Assembly: GCA_903839905.1 (NCBI GenBank)
Contig: CAIMDX010000067.1
Span: forward strand, 1 to 21,786
Reading direction: 5' to 3'
DNA: 21,786 nt
DNA from: an uncultured bacterium
GTDB lineage: Bacteria; Patescibacteriota; Minisyncoccia; Minisyncoccales; JAQTVQ01
Part shown: one piece after another, positions 1 through 8,107 of the stretch
How the letters are laid out: every line of letters starts with the position of its first letter
Numbering within the stretch: the stretch's first letter is position 1
The notes under the pieces: model-generated
What the model saw: only the letters and a program-made list of their open reading frames with translations
Databases searched by the model: none
Told to the model about the DNA's origin: nothing
Position numbers and translations under genes: made by a program

Positions 1-24
1 ATTTTTAGAAATTTAAATTTGTTC

Positions 25-1197
25 TTAATTTTTTGATTTTAAAGCTTCAATGCCTGGCAAGGTTTTTCCGGCAAGAAAATCAAGCATCGCGCCGCCGCCC
101 GTGGAAACATGGTTGAAATCGTCAAGCATTCCGACCTTGGAGACAAATTCCACTGTTTCTCCTCCGCCAATCACTGAAAAGGCGCCGCTTTGTTTGATGG
201 CTTTGGCAATTTCCAAACTGGCTTTTTCAAAAGGGCTTATTTCGGACTGGCCCAAAGGCCCATTCCAAATAACCATTTTGGCGGAAGCGATAATATTTTT
301 AAAATTGGCGACTGTTTCCGGACCCACATCAAAAATTTCCTCTTCTTTGCGCACTGTTCCAACGGCTCCGGTCCTTAAATACTTTTCATCCAAATTGGCC
401 AGAGACATCACTCCGTCAATCGGCAAATGCAATTTTGAATCGGTTAAATTTATAGCTTCTACCTCTTTTAAAACTTCTTCCGCTTCCTGGGGCAAAGGCT
501 CTCTGACGCAAATGCCCTTGATGGCTAAAATAGCATTGGCAATTTTCCCTCCCACCAACAGATGATCGGCTTTATCTAAAAATATTTTAATGACTTTTAT
601 TTTCGTGGAAATTTTGTCTCCGCCGATGATCGCCACTAAAGGCCGGTAAGGATCTTGCAATATTTTATTTAAAACTTCCACTTCCCTTTCAACCAGCATT
701 CCCGCGGCTGAAGGCAAAAGAGCGGCAACGCCCGCAACTGAAGCGTGCGCCCTGTGGCAAACGCCAAAACCGTCCTGAATGAAAACATCTGCCAGCCCGG
801 CTAATTTCTTGGCGAATTCCGGATTATTGTCTTTTTCTTCTTTGTAAAACCTCAAATTTTCCAAAAGAATGACCTGTCTTTTCTCTATATTTTTAACGGC
901 TTTTTCTACTTCCGAACCCGTGCAATCATTTACAAATTTTACTTCCTGGCCCAACAGCCTGGAAAGCTCCGCCGCTATCGGCTTCAAGCTGCATCTTGGA
1001 TCTTTGCCTTTGGGCGATCCGAGATGGCTAATCAAGATTATTTTGGCATTCTTTTCAATCAAATATTTTATCGTTGGTAAAGTTTTCAAAATCCTGAAAT
1101 TATCGGATATCTGGCCGCTTTCATCCAAAGGCACATTGAAATCGCAACGCACTAAAACTTTTTGATCCCGAACATCTATTTGTTTGAGCGTGCGCAT
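25..1197 (-). CDS. pgk: Phosphoglycerate kinase
   Basis: Cytosolic glycolytic enzyme that transfers phosphate between 1,3-bisphosphoglycerate and ADP, making ATP and 3-phosphoglycerate. The 390-residue length is normal for bacterial PGK. Visible signatures are the N-domain substrate loop RCDFNVP (residues 17-23), HLGSPKG (58-64), LLENLRF, the hinge-side VIWNGPLG, the nucleotide-binding GGGET (344-348) and STGGGAML (365-372). The usual GGAK near the middle reads GGDK here, an odd substitution in an otherwise conserved stretch. The start ATG gives the expected N-terminus; there is no Shine-Dalgarno sequence. Only 17 nt separate it from the stop of the upstream TraG-like ATPase gene and no terminator lies between, so co-transcription is likely although the functions are unrelated. 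Identity is very secure. Confidence 0.97.
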   Translation of the reverse strand: MRTLKQIDVRDQKVLVRCDFNVPLDESGQISDNFRILKTLPTIKYLIEKNAKIILISHLGSPKGKDPRCSLKPIAAELSRLLGQEVKFVNDCTGSEVEKAVKNIEKRQVILLENLRFYKEEKDNNPEFAKKLAGLADVFIQDGFGVCHRAHASVAGVAALLPSAAGMLVEREVEVLNKILQDPYRPLVAIIGGDKISTKIKVIKIFLDKADHLLVGGKIANAILAIKGICVREPLPQEAEEVLKEVEAINLTDSKLHLPIDGVMSLANLDEKYLRTGAVGTVRKEEEIFDVGPETVANFKNIIASAKMVIWNGPLGQSEISPFEKASLEIAKAIKQSGAFSVIGGGETVEFVSKVGMLDDFNHVSTGGGAMLDFLAGKTLPGIEALKSKN

Positions 1198-1214
1198 ATT
1201 TTTGTTTTTTAAAA

Positions 1215-3077
1215 TTAATTAAATTTGATAATTTGCCCTGGATCTATTTTTTCAATTTTGCTTTTCAGGGGCTGGTCCCCGCTTGTTTCGGCCTCAATCC
1301 CTTCATTTTCTTTTTTTTCAAAATCTAAGTTTCCCAAACTCAATTCTTCCTGCTCCTCAGCCTTATCTTCTGAAATAATTTCATCGGAAACGGCTTCCTC
1401 TTTTTCCTTGTTCTTATCCGCGATCCCTTTTAAAACCGAACGCAGATCGCCGAGCCTCACTTCTTTTTTCTTTTTCTTGGGCAAATCTTTGCCGCCGGCC
1501 TCATTATCTTCTTCTTTTTTCTTCCCATTGAAAAAAACCGGTTCTTCTTGCATAGCCTCGGCCAAAAACATTCCCGCCAAGCCGTTAAAAGTTCTTTTCT
1601 GGCTGGTCAGCTGCGCCTCCAGCCGCTCTTTTCCGATTCTTTTAAAGCAAGCAGGGCAAAAAACCGGCCTTTTGCCGTCTGGCCGGAAAGTAATCCTGGT
1701 TTTCTTGCCGCAAATCTGGCAAATATCTTCAAAAATTTCAACTGGTCCTTTTTGCTGGACTTGGCCCTTGCTATCAATTGAAGTTTCAGCGATATTGGCA
1801 ATATCTTCTTCAACTGTTCTTTTCGCATTGCTGTAATTTTTACGGGAGAAATCAATGATATCATTTTTAAAAGATTGAACTGGACGCGGTTCGGGCCTTA
1901 AAGTTTGAGCGGAAAAAGGCCGGGAAGATGAACCGTTTATCATAAGCTTTACATAAATATCGTATTTGGAAAGGTTGACCAGGTCTGGAGCTTCAAACTC
2001 TGGAGAAAATTCCCTTTCTAAAAATTCTGCGTCTTCGGCTCCCACTCTGAAAAGAACCATTGTCCCCACATTGCCAAAAACCGCGTCCCTGACTTTCGTA
2101 TTATGGCCACCACTGTTGGATTCCGTAAGCTGGGCGATGTATTGATTGGCTAGAATCAAAGCCAGGCGATATTTGCGGGCTTCGGACAAAACATTAACAA
2201 AGGAATCCGTGGCAAAATTCTGAAATTCATCAACATAAAGATAAAAATCATTTCTTTGCTCTTCGGGAATATCTACGCGCGACATTGCGGCCAATTGCAA
2301 TTTAGTAATCAAAAGGGCGCCCAAAAGCCTGGAATTGTCCTCTCCCACTAATCCCTTGGAAAGGTTTAATATCAAAATCTTTTTCTCGTCCATTATTTTC
2401 CGCATATCAATCGTAGAATTCGGCTGGCCGATAATATTTCTGATTAGCGGGGCGGAAACAAATTGGCCTATTTTATTTTGAATGGCAGCCGTAGCTTCAA
2501 TCTCATATTTTTGGGTATAACGGGCGAATTCTTTAACCCAAAAAGCCTTGACCACCGAATCTTTTAATTGAGCCACCACTTCCTGTCTCCAATCCGCATC
2601 GGAAAAAAGGCGGTTGATGGAAAGCAAAGTTGATCCCGGGATTTCCAACAAAGCTAAAATAGCATTATTTAAAATATATTCCATTCTGGCTGACCAAACA
2701 TCAGGCCATATTTTTTTAAAAACCCCCATCAACCCGCCAGCCACTAAATGGCGGTATTCAAGAGAAACATTTTCCATAATATTAAAAGATATCGGCCAAT
2801 TCAGATCGGACGGATTGAAATAAATGACATCTTTGATGCGTTCTTTCGGGACAAATTCCAAAAGTTCCATTGAGGCTTCTCCGTGGGGATCCACAAACCC
2901 GACGCCTTTGCCATTCCTGATATCCTGGATCGCCATATTTTTGATCATCTCTGTTTTGCCCATACCGGTCTTTCCCACTACATAAAAATGGCGGCGGCGA
3001 TCGTCGGTTTTAATGCCAAATTTTTTGAGCTGATTGCGAAAATTAGTTTGAGCGAAAAAATTAATCTCTTCTTTCAT
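1215..3077 (-). CDS. TraG/VirD4-like (type IV coupling protein family) ATPase with C-terminal zinc ribbon
   Basis: P-loop ATPase of the FtsK/HerA/VirD4 superfamily, 620 residues. Walker A is GKTGMGKT (35-42); FVDPHGE (61-67) follows as in VirD4-like proteins; Walker B is YLYVDEF (279-285) with D283 and E284; ANQY (310-313) is the sensor-like strand. The part after Walker B resembles the TraG/TraM-recognition region. A CxxC-x17-CxxC zinc ribbon (C453, C456, C474, C477) follows, then a long charged Lys/Glu tail to the end. There is no transmembrane segment, whereas classic coupling proteins carry an N-terminal membrane anchor. The gene 41 nt upstream encodes a protein with N-terminal membrane segments, so membrane anchor and motor may be split between two polypeptides (inference). 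Role: probably moving or holding DNA at the membrane. No relaxase, VirB4 or pilus gene is in the window, so conjugation cannot be claimed. Family call secure, function open. Confidence 0.85.
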   Translation of the reverse strand: MKEEINFFAQTNFRNQLKKFGIKTDDRRRHFYVVGKTGMGKTEMIKNMAIQDIRNGKGVGFVDPHGEASMELLEFVPKERIKDVIYFNPSDLNWPISFNIMENVSLEYRHLVAGGLMGVFKKIWPDVWSARMEYILNNAILALLEIPGSTLLSINRLFSDADWRQEVVAQLKDSVVKAFWVKEFARYTQKYEIEATAAIQNKIGQFVSAPLIRNIIGQPNSTIDMRKIMDEKKILILNLSKGLVGEDNSRLLGALLITKLQLAAMSRVDIPEEQRNDFYLYVDEFQNFATDSFVNVLSEARKYRLALILANQYIAQLTESNSGGHNTKVRDAVFGNVGTMVLFRVGAEDAEFLEREFSPEFEAPDLVNLSKYDIYVKLMINGSSSRPFSAQTLRPEPRPVQSFKNDIIDFSRKNYSNAKRTVEEDIANIAETSIDSKGQVQQKGPVEIFEDICQICGKKTRITFRPDGKRPVFCPACFKRIGKERLEAQLTSQKRTFNGLAGMFLAEAMQEEPVFFNGKKKEEDNEAGGKDLPKKKKKEVRLGDLRSVLKGIADKNKEKEEAVSDEIISEDKAEEQEELSLGNLDFEKKENEGIEAETSGDQPLKSKIEKIDPGQIIKFN

Positions 3078-3118
3078 TTTGATTGGCTTAAACTGATATC
3101 TCTTCCGCTATAATAACA

Positions 3119-4420
3119 TTATTCAACAGGCAATTCCAAGGGCGGACTGCCTTTTTTAGTTTCAATCCTTGGCAAGATAGCTTCGGAAACAGATTCCAAG
3201 GTCGGAAAATGAAAAATAGTGGCTAGCTCTTCTATGTTTAAAACAAAAGCAGCTTCCCCTATCTTTTCCCTATAGCAGAATCTTCTGTACATGATCCTCT
3301 TCCTTAAATAAGTCCTGGCACCGGTGAAAAAATTAGGAGCCTGGATTTTCGTAATCGTTTTTTTGTAAGGCTTAAATCCGTTCAGATGCTGCGTATTAAA
3401 CTGATTGAAAAAAGCAATTGGAATTACTTTCATAGCGCCGAAAAAATTCTCTCTTTTGGCCGCATAAAGAAGTCTGATATTGGTGGAAAAAGCCTGTTTG
3501 GAAATTTTTTCACCGATAGTCTGGACCACCTCCCTTTCCCCTGGCGTTAATTTCATTTCCGGTGGAATAATCTGTTTTTCTCCAGCCTTAACTCCCCCAG
3601 GCGGTATGTTGAAAAAAAGCAAATCAATAAATTCACTAAGCAAAGTCTTTGTTTTAGGCTTTTCCGGACGGCCAACCAATTTGTTAATCTCGTCTTTTCC
3701 TCTTTGGATATAATCATCTTCTACCACGGTAATCGGCTTGGCCATTATCTGTATCCAAAGCTGTTCGCCTTTTTCAAAACGGGCCAGTCCTTCCAATAAA
3801 GCGGCTAGAGGCTCTATTTGTTTTTCTTCTTTCAGGCCTTCGCTCTGTTGAAAAAATTGGCGGTAAGTTTTTATCGGGTAAGCATCGCTTTTCGTCTGGA
3901 CAAGATCGCACCCCCAAATATCCCAATCTTTATTTGGCAGGCCCAAGGGAATATTTTTGACATAATCAGGAACCTCGGTAATCTCAACGGCCGGAAATTG
4001 CGAGTAGATAGCCGATTCAATCGTCTTTTTTAAGGCTTTGGCGGCACGAATATAAAAATGGGGAACGCCTTCAATACTGGTTATCTCTAGAGTAAAATAA
4101 AGCAAGATCATTCCTTCAAACCATTTTTGTTTTTTGTTAGGCGGGTCGTAAGTGCCCCAAAGCGCGGAAAAAACATTTTCCATCGCCTTAATAGGCTTCA
4201 ACTCCTGCCGGGGCATTTTCAGCTCCAATAAAATAAAACTTTGCTTGCTGACCCACCTATACTGTTTGAATTTAAGGTACCATTCTTTTAGCGGCCCAAA
4301 CAAAATGATCGGCGGCAATACCCACCAAAAAAGCTTGAAAATTTCCCAGCAAAACGAAAAAAACGAGCCGATCAGCCCGAAAGATTGATAAATGATTTTT
4401 AGAGTTTCTGGGTCTGCCAT
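3119..4420 (-). CDS. Membrane-anchored protein of unknown function, partner of the TraG-like ATPase
   Basis: A 433-residue protein. Residues about 8-45 are strongly hydrophobic and aromatic (a WEIFKLFWWVLPPIILFGP stretch), giving one or two membrane segments; the rest looks soluble, with mixed alpha/beta character, a basic patch near residues 360-395 (RTYLRKRIMYRR) and a C-terminus rich in Pro and Glu. I recognise no catalytic motif. Proteins of this type are commonly found just before TraG/VirD4-like ATPases in Patescibacteria and may correspond to a DUF8128-like domain; that naming is from memory and unchecked. The 41-nt gap to the ATPase and shared strand support one transcript and a complex in which this protein is the membrane anchor (inference). 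The chosen ATG has no Shine-Dalgarno sequence; a perfect 7-bp-arm palindrome lies 8-22 nt upstream of it. Confidence 0.75.
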   Translation of the reverse strand: MADPETLKIIYQSFGLIGSFFSFCWEIFKLFWWVLPPIILFGPLKEWYLKFKQYRWVSKQSFILLELKMPRQELKPIKAMENVFSALWGTYDPPNKKQKWFEGMILLYFTLEITSIEGVPHFYIRAAKALKKTIESAIYSQFPAVEITEVPDYVKNIPLGLPNKDWDIWGCDLVQTKSDAYPIKTYRQFFQQSEGLKEEKQIEPLAALLEGLARFEKGEQLWIQIMAKPITVVEDDYIQRGKDEINKLVGRPEKPKTKTLLSEFIDLLFFNIPPGGVKAGEKQIIPPEMKLTPGEREVVQTIGEKISKQAFSTNIRLLYAAKRENFFGAMKVIPIAFFNQFNTQHLNGFKPYKKTITKIQAPNFFTGARTYLRKRIMYRRFCYREKIGEAAFVLNIEELATIFHFPTLESVSEAILPRIETKKGSPPLELPVE

Positions 4421-4428
4421 TTGAGATA

Positions 4429-4545
4429 GGCTGGATTCCAGCCCGGCAATTGCAAAATTTCTTTTGGAAATTTTGAAATTAAGATTAGAAAATTTCTTTG
4501 AGAAATTTTAAAAAAGGGATTAGCAAATAACAATTTAATAATCCC
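4429..4545. repeat. Cluster of four short perfect palindromes
   Basis: The 161-nt gap between two genes holds four perfect short inverted repeats: GGCTGGA/TCCAGCC (4429-4443, 1-nt centre), AAAATTTC/GAAATTTT twice with 5-nt loops (4454-4474 and 4489-4509, 35 nt apart), and GGGATTA/TAATCCC (4516-4545). In the minus-strand transcript they would form successive hairpins in the 5' leader of the membrane-protein/ATPase/pgk operon, the GC-rich one ending 8 nt before the start codon. None has a following U-tract on the minus strand. Function is unknown. Confidence 0.55.
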
Positions 4546-4569
4546 ATAAGAACGCTAAAATTGCAAAAA

Positions 4570-4590
4570 AATGATGCCTTTTTAGGCTTC
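4570..4590 (-). terminator. Weak possible terminator of the sigma-4/HARE gene
   Basis: On the minus strand a short GCCT-AAAA-AGGC hairpin overlaps the stop codon of the regulator gene and is followed, after four bases, by a run of seven T. The stem is only 4-5 bp, so this is tentative. Confidence 0.35.
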
Positions 4591-5643
4591 GCGGACCTGG
4601 TATTTACCGAATTCGTCTTTACCGAAAAGATTCTTGTTTCTCAAGCTTGATAGAACAGTTGATTCTTTCACGGCTCTTTGTTTAGCCACGGCCTGAATGA
4701 TCTCCTCTTTGGCCAAAGGCTGCGAAGCGTCTTTCAAGACCTTCAAAATTATGTCTTTAACCTGGCCGGGTTCGTATCCCCATTCTTTAAGGGCGTACAT
4801 TCCCCTGCCGACCAAAACAAAATTATTGTTCTTGATCAGCTCATTATGAACCGTTTGGATATGCGGCGACATCTTTCTGACATTCTCCAGCTTGCCGTTC
4901 AATTGCTCAATAAGGCGGGAAATATCTTGAAAATGCAAAGGCTTGTTCTCGCGGGTTAAAACCATTCCTATTTTATCTTTTATGGTTTTAGGGCTGACTT
5001 CCGCCCAAGAGATCAAACCCCATTTTTGGTCAACGGTTTTCGCCAAGCGGCAGCAAGTTTCCAGATAAGAAAAAAGCGCTTCTTTTGCAAGAGATCTATT
5101 AAATTGGAGTTTTATCTCTTTTTCGTAAATATCAAAAACTTCCTGTTCGGTTAAAGTTTTTCCCAATCCTTGAAACTTTCCTTCAAAAGCTTGGCATAAG
5201 GATTTTGCCAAATTAAGGGTTTCTTTATTGGAAGTCCAAACAGAATAGCAGCCGACTCCCTCATCAAGTCTTTGGAACAAAGGGCTTAAAGAAAGAATAA
5301 AGTAAGCAAAATTCTTGTTTTTTTCTGCGGTTAAATCAGCTAAGAGCTTGTCTTCTTTTCTAACATCGCCATACTGTTTTAAAACGGCTGAAATGTGCAA
5401 TTCCAGCTCTTTAAAATCCGGCTCTATTTTTGGAGTTTTAATTTTTTCTTTAAGCTTTTTCAAGCTGTCGTTTTCTATCTGTCTGACGCGTTCACGGGTG
5501 ATCTTATAGTCTTTGCCGATAGCCTCTAAGGTTTCCATCTTCTGGCTTTCGGTCAAACCAAACCTGCGCAAAACAACTTCTTTGTTGCGCAAAGGAAGGC
5601 CTTCTAAAAGTTTTGAAGAAAATTTCTTAAAATCGTTATTCAT
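4582..5643 (-). CDS. Sigma-70 region 4 plus HARE-HTH protein (putative transcription factor)
   Basis: A 353-residue DNA-binding protein. Residues 14-68 match sigma-70 region 4: LPLRNKEVVLRRFGL, then the helix-turn-helix with ITRERVRQIENDSLKKL, the part that contacts the -35 element in real sigma factors. Regions 1-3 are absent, so it cannot melt a promoter by itself as a housekeeping sigma would. Residues about 217-290 look like a HARE-HTH winged helix (the fold shared with RNA polymerase delta subunit), and 293-350 like a second winged helix. The middle (70-215) is alpha-helical and unassigned. Such proteins are widespread in Patescibacteria but their role is not known to me; an accessory RNA polymerase factor is a reasonable inference. 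It has a consensus promoter of its own, 9 nt from the start codon, and is separated from secF by 58 nt. Confidence 0.82.
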   Translation of the reverse strand: MNNDFKKFSSKLLEGLPLRNKEVVLRRFGLTESQKMETLEAIGKDYKITRERVRQIENDSLKKLKEKIKTPKIEPDFKELELHISAVLKQYGDVRKEDKLLADLTAEKNKNFAYFILSLSPLFQRLDEGVGCYSVWTSNKETLNLAKSLCQAFEGKFQGLGKTLTEQEVFDIYEKEIKLQFNRSLAKEALFSYLETCCRLAKTVDQKWGLISWAEVSPKTIKDKIGMVLTRENKPLHFQDISRLIEQLNGKLENVRKMSPHIQTVHNELIKNNNFVLVGRGMYALKEWGYEPGQVKDIILKVLKDASQPLAKEEIIQAVAKQRAVKESTVLSSLRNKNLFGKDEFGKYQVREA

Positions 5644-5652
5644 GACCTTTCT

Positions 5653-5681
5653 TTTATACTACTTTTTAGTATTTTTGTCAA
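5653..5681 (-). promoter_or_regulatory. Consensus sigma-70 promoter for the sigma-4/HARE gene
   Basis: On the minus strand TTGACA (5676-5681) is followed by a 17-nt spacer and TATAAA (5653-5658). Only 9 nt separate the -10 box from the ATG, so a start at the usual distance leaves a leader of about 2-4 nt. The spacer holds an inverted repeat (ATACT...AGTAT, 7-nt centre) reaching the -10 edge, which could be an operator. Confidence 0.75.
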
Positions 5682-5701
5682 TAAAGAACCTGTGGATATC
5701 T

Positions 5702-6622
5702 TTACCGCTTTTTATTGCCCTTGGCTTTTTGTTTGCCATCGCGAAAATTTAGCCAGGCTACCAGCATAGGCGTAGCTAAAAATATTGAAGAATAAGTTCC
5801 GGTAATTATTCCCAAGATCAAAGCCAAAGAAAAATATTTTAAAGCAACCCCGCTTATAAAATACATGGCGAATAATGGAAACAATACAGCCAAGGAGGTG
5901 TTTATTTGCCTGCTCAAAGTTTGATTGATGGAAATATTGGCTACCTCGGCAAAATTAATATTCCTTGTCCTTAAAAGATTTTCTCTGGTACGATCATAAA
6001 CCACGATAACATTGTTGATTGCGTATCCGACCACGGTCAACAAGGCGGTGATAATCGGTATGGTAACTTGAATGCCATAAAATTTCCCGAGTACGGAAAA
6101 AACTCCCAAAGGCACTACAACATCATGAGTAAGTATTAAAAATGAAGCTAGCCCATAGATCCAAGGGCTGACAGGCCCTGGAACATTCCTGAAAGCAAAA
6201 GCAATATATAAAAGCATTGCAATTAGCGAAACGATTACCAAAAGAACTGTCTTTTGGTAAAGCTCTTTGCCGACAACCGGCCCGATAGATTCAAAACTTT
6301 GCTCTTCAAAATTGCCGGTTTCTTTCAATTTTTCAACGACTTTTTGATGGATATCTTCGGAAGTTGACTGCATCCTTAAGATAAGACCCTTGTCTTCTAC
6401 TTGCTGGATAGCGACATCGCCCAAATTCAAGTCTTTTATTTTATCTTGTACTTCCTGGCTGGCCGGACGGTTATCTTGATACTTTATTTCCAAAACGCTG
6501 CCGCCGGTAAATTCAATGCTCGGTTTTAAAGGCCAAATAACCATTAAAACAGCGCAAGTAATAATAACAAGCGAAGAAAAAACGAGAAAGAAATTTTTAT
6601 ACTTAAGAAAGTTAATTGTCAT
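5702..6622 (-). CDS. secF: Protein translocase subunit SecF
   Basis: Inner-membrane RND-family subunit that with SecD uses the proton or sodium gradient to help pull preproteins through SecYEG. The 306 residues show TM1 (about 10-30), the conserved FTGGS (38-42), a periplasmic P4-like domain, then TM2-TM6 from about residue 125. The signature VGYAINNVIVVYDRTREN corresponds to the family VGYSINDTVVVFDRIREN; the usual Asp of INDT is Asn here. The C-terminus is short and basic. The start ATG lies 4 nt after the secD stop, and a GGAG lies inside the last secD codons 8 nt before it, so translation is probably coupled to secD. Identity secure. Confidence 0.96.
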   Translation of the reverse strand: MTINFLKYKNFFLVFSSLVIITCAVLMVIWPLKPSIEFTGGSVLEIKYQDNRPASQEVQDKIKDLNLGDVAIQQVEDKGLILRMQSTSEDIHQKVVEKLKETGNFEEQSFESIGPVVGKELYQKTVLLVIVSLIAMLLYIAFAFRNVPGPVSPWIYGLASFLILTHDVVVPLGVFSVLGKFYGIQVTIPIITALLTVVGYAINNVIVVYDRTRENLLRTRNINFAEVANISINQTLSRQINTSLAVLFPLFAMYFISGVALKYFSLALILGIITGTYSSIFLATPMLVAWLNFRDGKQKAKGNKKR

Positions 6623-6626
6623 AAGA

Positions 6627-8018
6627 TTATCTCCAAAGCCAAGTTATTTTTTCTAATTTGGTCCCGACGAACAGCCTCAAAAATGTCCTGGTGACAACGA
6701 TCGCCGTGAACATTGAAAGCAAAATTCCGATATTTAAAGTGGTCGCAAACCCTTTAACAAAACTGGTTCCTAAAAACAATAAAATAAATCCCACTAATAG
6801 CGTTGTGGCATTACCGTCGCGAATGGCCGGCCAAGCCCTGTTAAACCCTTCTTCTATGCTTTGTTCAAAACTTTTTCCCTGCTTCAACTCTTCGTTCATC
6901 CTGGTAAAAATGAGTATGTTCGCGTCAATGGCCATTCCGATAGAAAGAATAATTCCGCCGATACCTGCCAATGTTAATGTCACTGAAATTAATTTGAAAA
7001 TGGCCAGCAGTAAAAAGGCATAGAAAATCAAGGCCAGCGAAGCTAGTAAGCCAGGTAAGCGGTAATAGGCAATCATAAAAATAATGATTATCAGAAAACC
7101 TAATAATCCGGCCTTTAAAGTATCGTTCAGCGAAACCTTTCCCAAGGTCGGGCCTATTTTGCTTTCGCTGATCGGCTGGCCGATCTGCACCGGCAGAGCT
7201 CCCTGATTAAGCCTTAAAACAATCGTTTTGGCCTCTTTTATGTCTTTTTGGCCGGTAATAACAGCTTTTCCGCCACTAATCTTTTCGTCAATCTTCGGAG
7301 CATAAATCGCTCCTTCTCCCACATCAATAATTGACTGGCCGTCCAACATAATGGCAAGCGTTTTTCCGATATTTCTCTCGGTAATTTGCTCAAAAAGCTT
7401 AGCCCCTTCGTCTTTAAATTCTATTTCAATGATCGGATCGTTGCTGGTTTGATTATAGTTTAAAGCAGCTTTTTTAAAATAACGGCTATTCAACTCCGTT
7501 TTTTTGTAATAAGGATTTTCCAAGGCTAATTGCCAATCGGGAATAAGCTGAATCTTCTCAAAATCATTTCCAGCGGCTTGCACTTCTTTTATTTTCGCAA
7601 TCATCATCTCGGTATCGCTCGCATTTCTTTCCTCCAAAAATTCCAGCCAAGGAGTTTGGCCGATCCATTTTTTGGCATCCTCAATATTTTCCACTCCCGG
7701 CAGTTCAACCATCAAACGGTTTCCTCCGGAAACAATGATCTGAGGCTCGGCAACGCCAAAACTATTGATCCTTCTTTCAATGACATCTTTCAATCCTTCC
7801 ATCGCGCTGCTCCTGTCCTCAACTTTGATGTCTTTTAATTCAGCCTGGTATTCCAAGCGCACTCCGCCTTTAAGGTCCAATCCCATCCTGAATTCCTTTT
7901 CCGAAACCTTATATATTCCTAATCCGCTTATTTTATTAGCCCAATCTATCCCTTGATTGAGATATTTTGGAAAACAAAAAAAGCCGGCCACGACCGCTAA
8001 AATAATGATGAAAAGCAA
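6627..8018 (-). CDS. secD: Protein translocase subunit SecD
   Basis: Partner of SecF in preprotein export. Signatures: TM1 at the N-terminus, MGLDLKGGVRLEYQAEL (D1 motif), IERRINSFGVAEPQI and VELPGVENIEDAKKWIG in the periplasmic base, then five membrane segments with GMAIDANILIF and the IEEGFNRAWPAIRDGN loop. About 463 residues, normal for the shorter SecD forms. The start is uncertain: this end uses a TTG, but it cuts off a basic stretch (SKKNIVWS) that belongs before TM1, and a GGAG sits only 1 nt from that TTG. Reading on upstream the frame stays open to a stop at 8052-8054 with no ATG, GTG or other TTG; an ATA (8043-8045) or ATT (8028-8030) are the only alternatives. It lies 89 nt downstream of secA and 4 nt upstream of secF. 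Confidence 0.95.
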   Translation of the reverse strand: MLFIIILAVVAGFFCFPKYLNQGIDWANKISGLGIYKVSEKEFRMGLDLKGGVRLEYQAELKDIKVEDRSSAMEGLKDVIERRINSFGVAEPQIIVSGGNRLMVELPGVENIEDAKKWIGQTPWLEFLEERNASDTEMMIAKIKEVQAAGNDFEKIQLIPDWQLALENPYYKKTELNSRYFKKAALNYNQTSNDPIIEIEFKDEGAKLFEQITERNIGKTLAIMLDGQSIIDVGEGAIYAPKIDEKISGGKAVITGQKDIKEAKTIVLRLNQGALPVQIGQPISESKIGPTLGKVSLNDTLKAGLLGFLIIIIFMIAYYRLPGLLASLALIFYAFLLLAIFKLISVTLTLAGIGGIILSIGMAIDANILIFTRMNEELKQGKSFEQSIEEGFNRAWPAIRDGNATTLLVGFILLFLGTSFVKGFATTLNIGILLSMFTAIVVTRTFLRLFVGTKLEKITWLWR

Positions 8019-8107
8019 GCTCCAAACAATATTTTTCTTAGATATCGTTTTCTACTATGAATTAATTGATTATCTAATCTAAACCTTTTTGATGATGGAA
8101 ATAACCT

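Noticed and set aside
1215..3077. Evidence of a conjugative or integrative element around the TraG-like ATPase
   Set aside because: No relaxase, VirB4, pilin, integrase, tRNA attachment site or direct repeats were found nearby, and the flanking genes are housekeeping genes.
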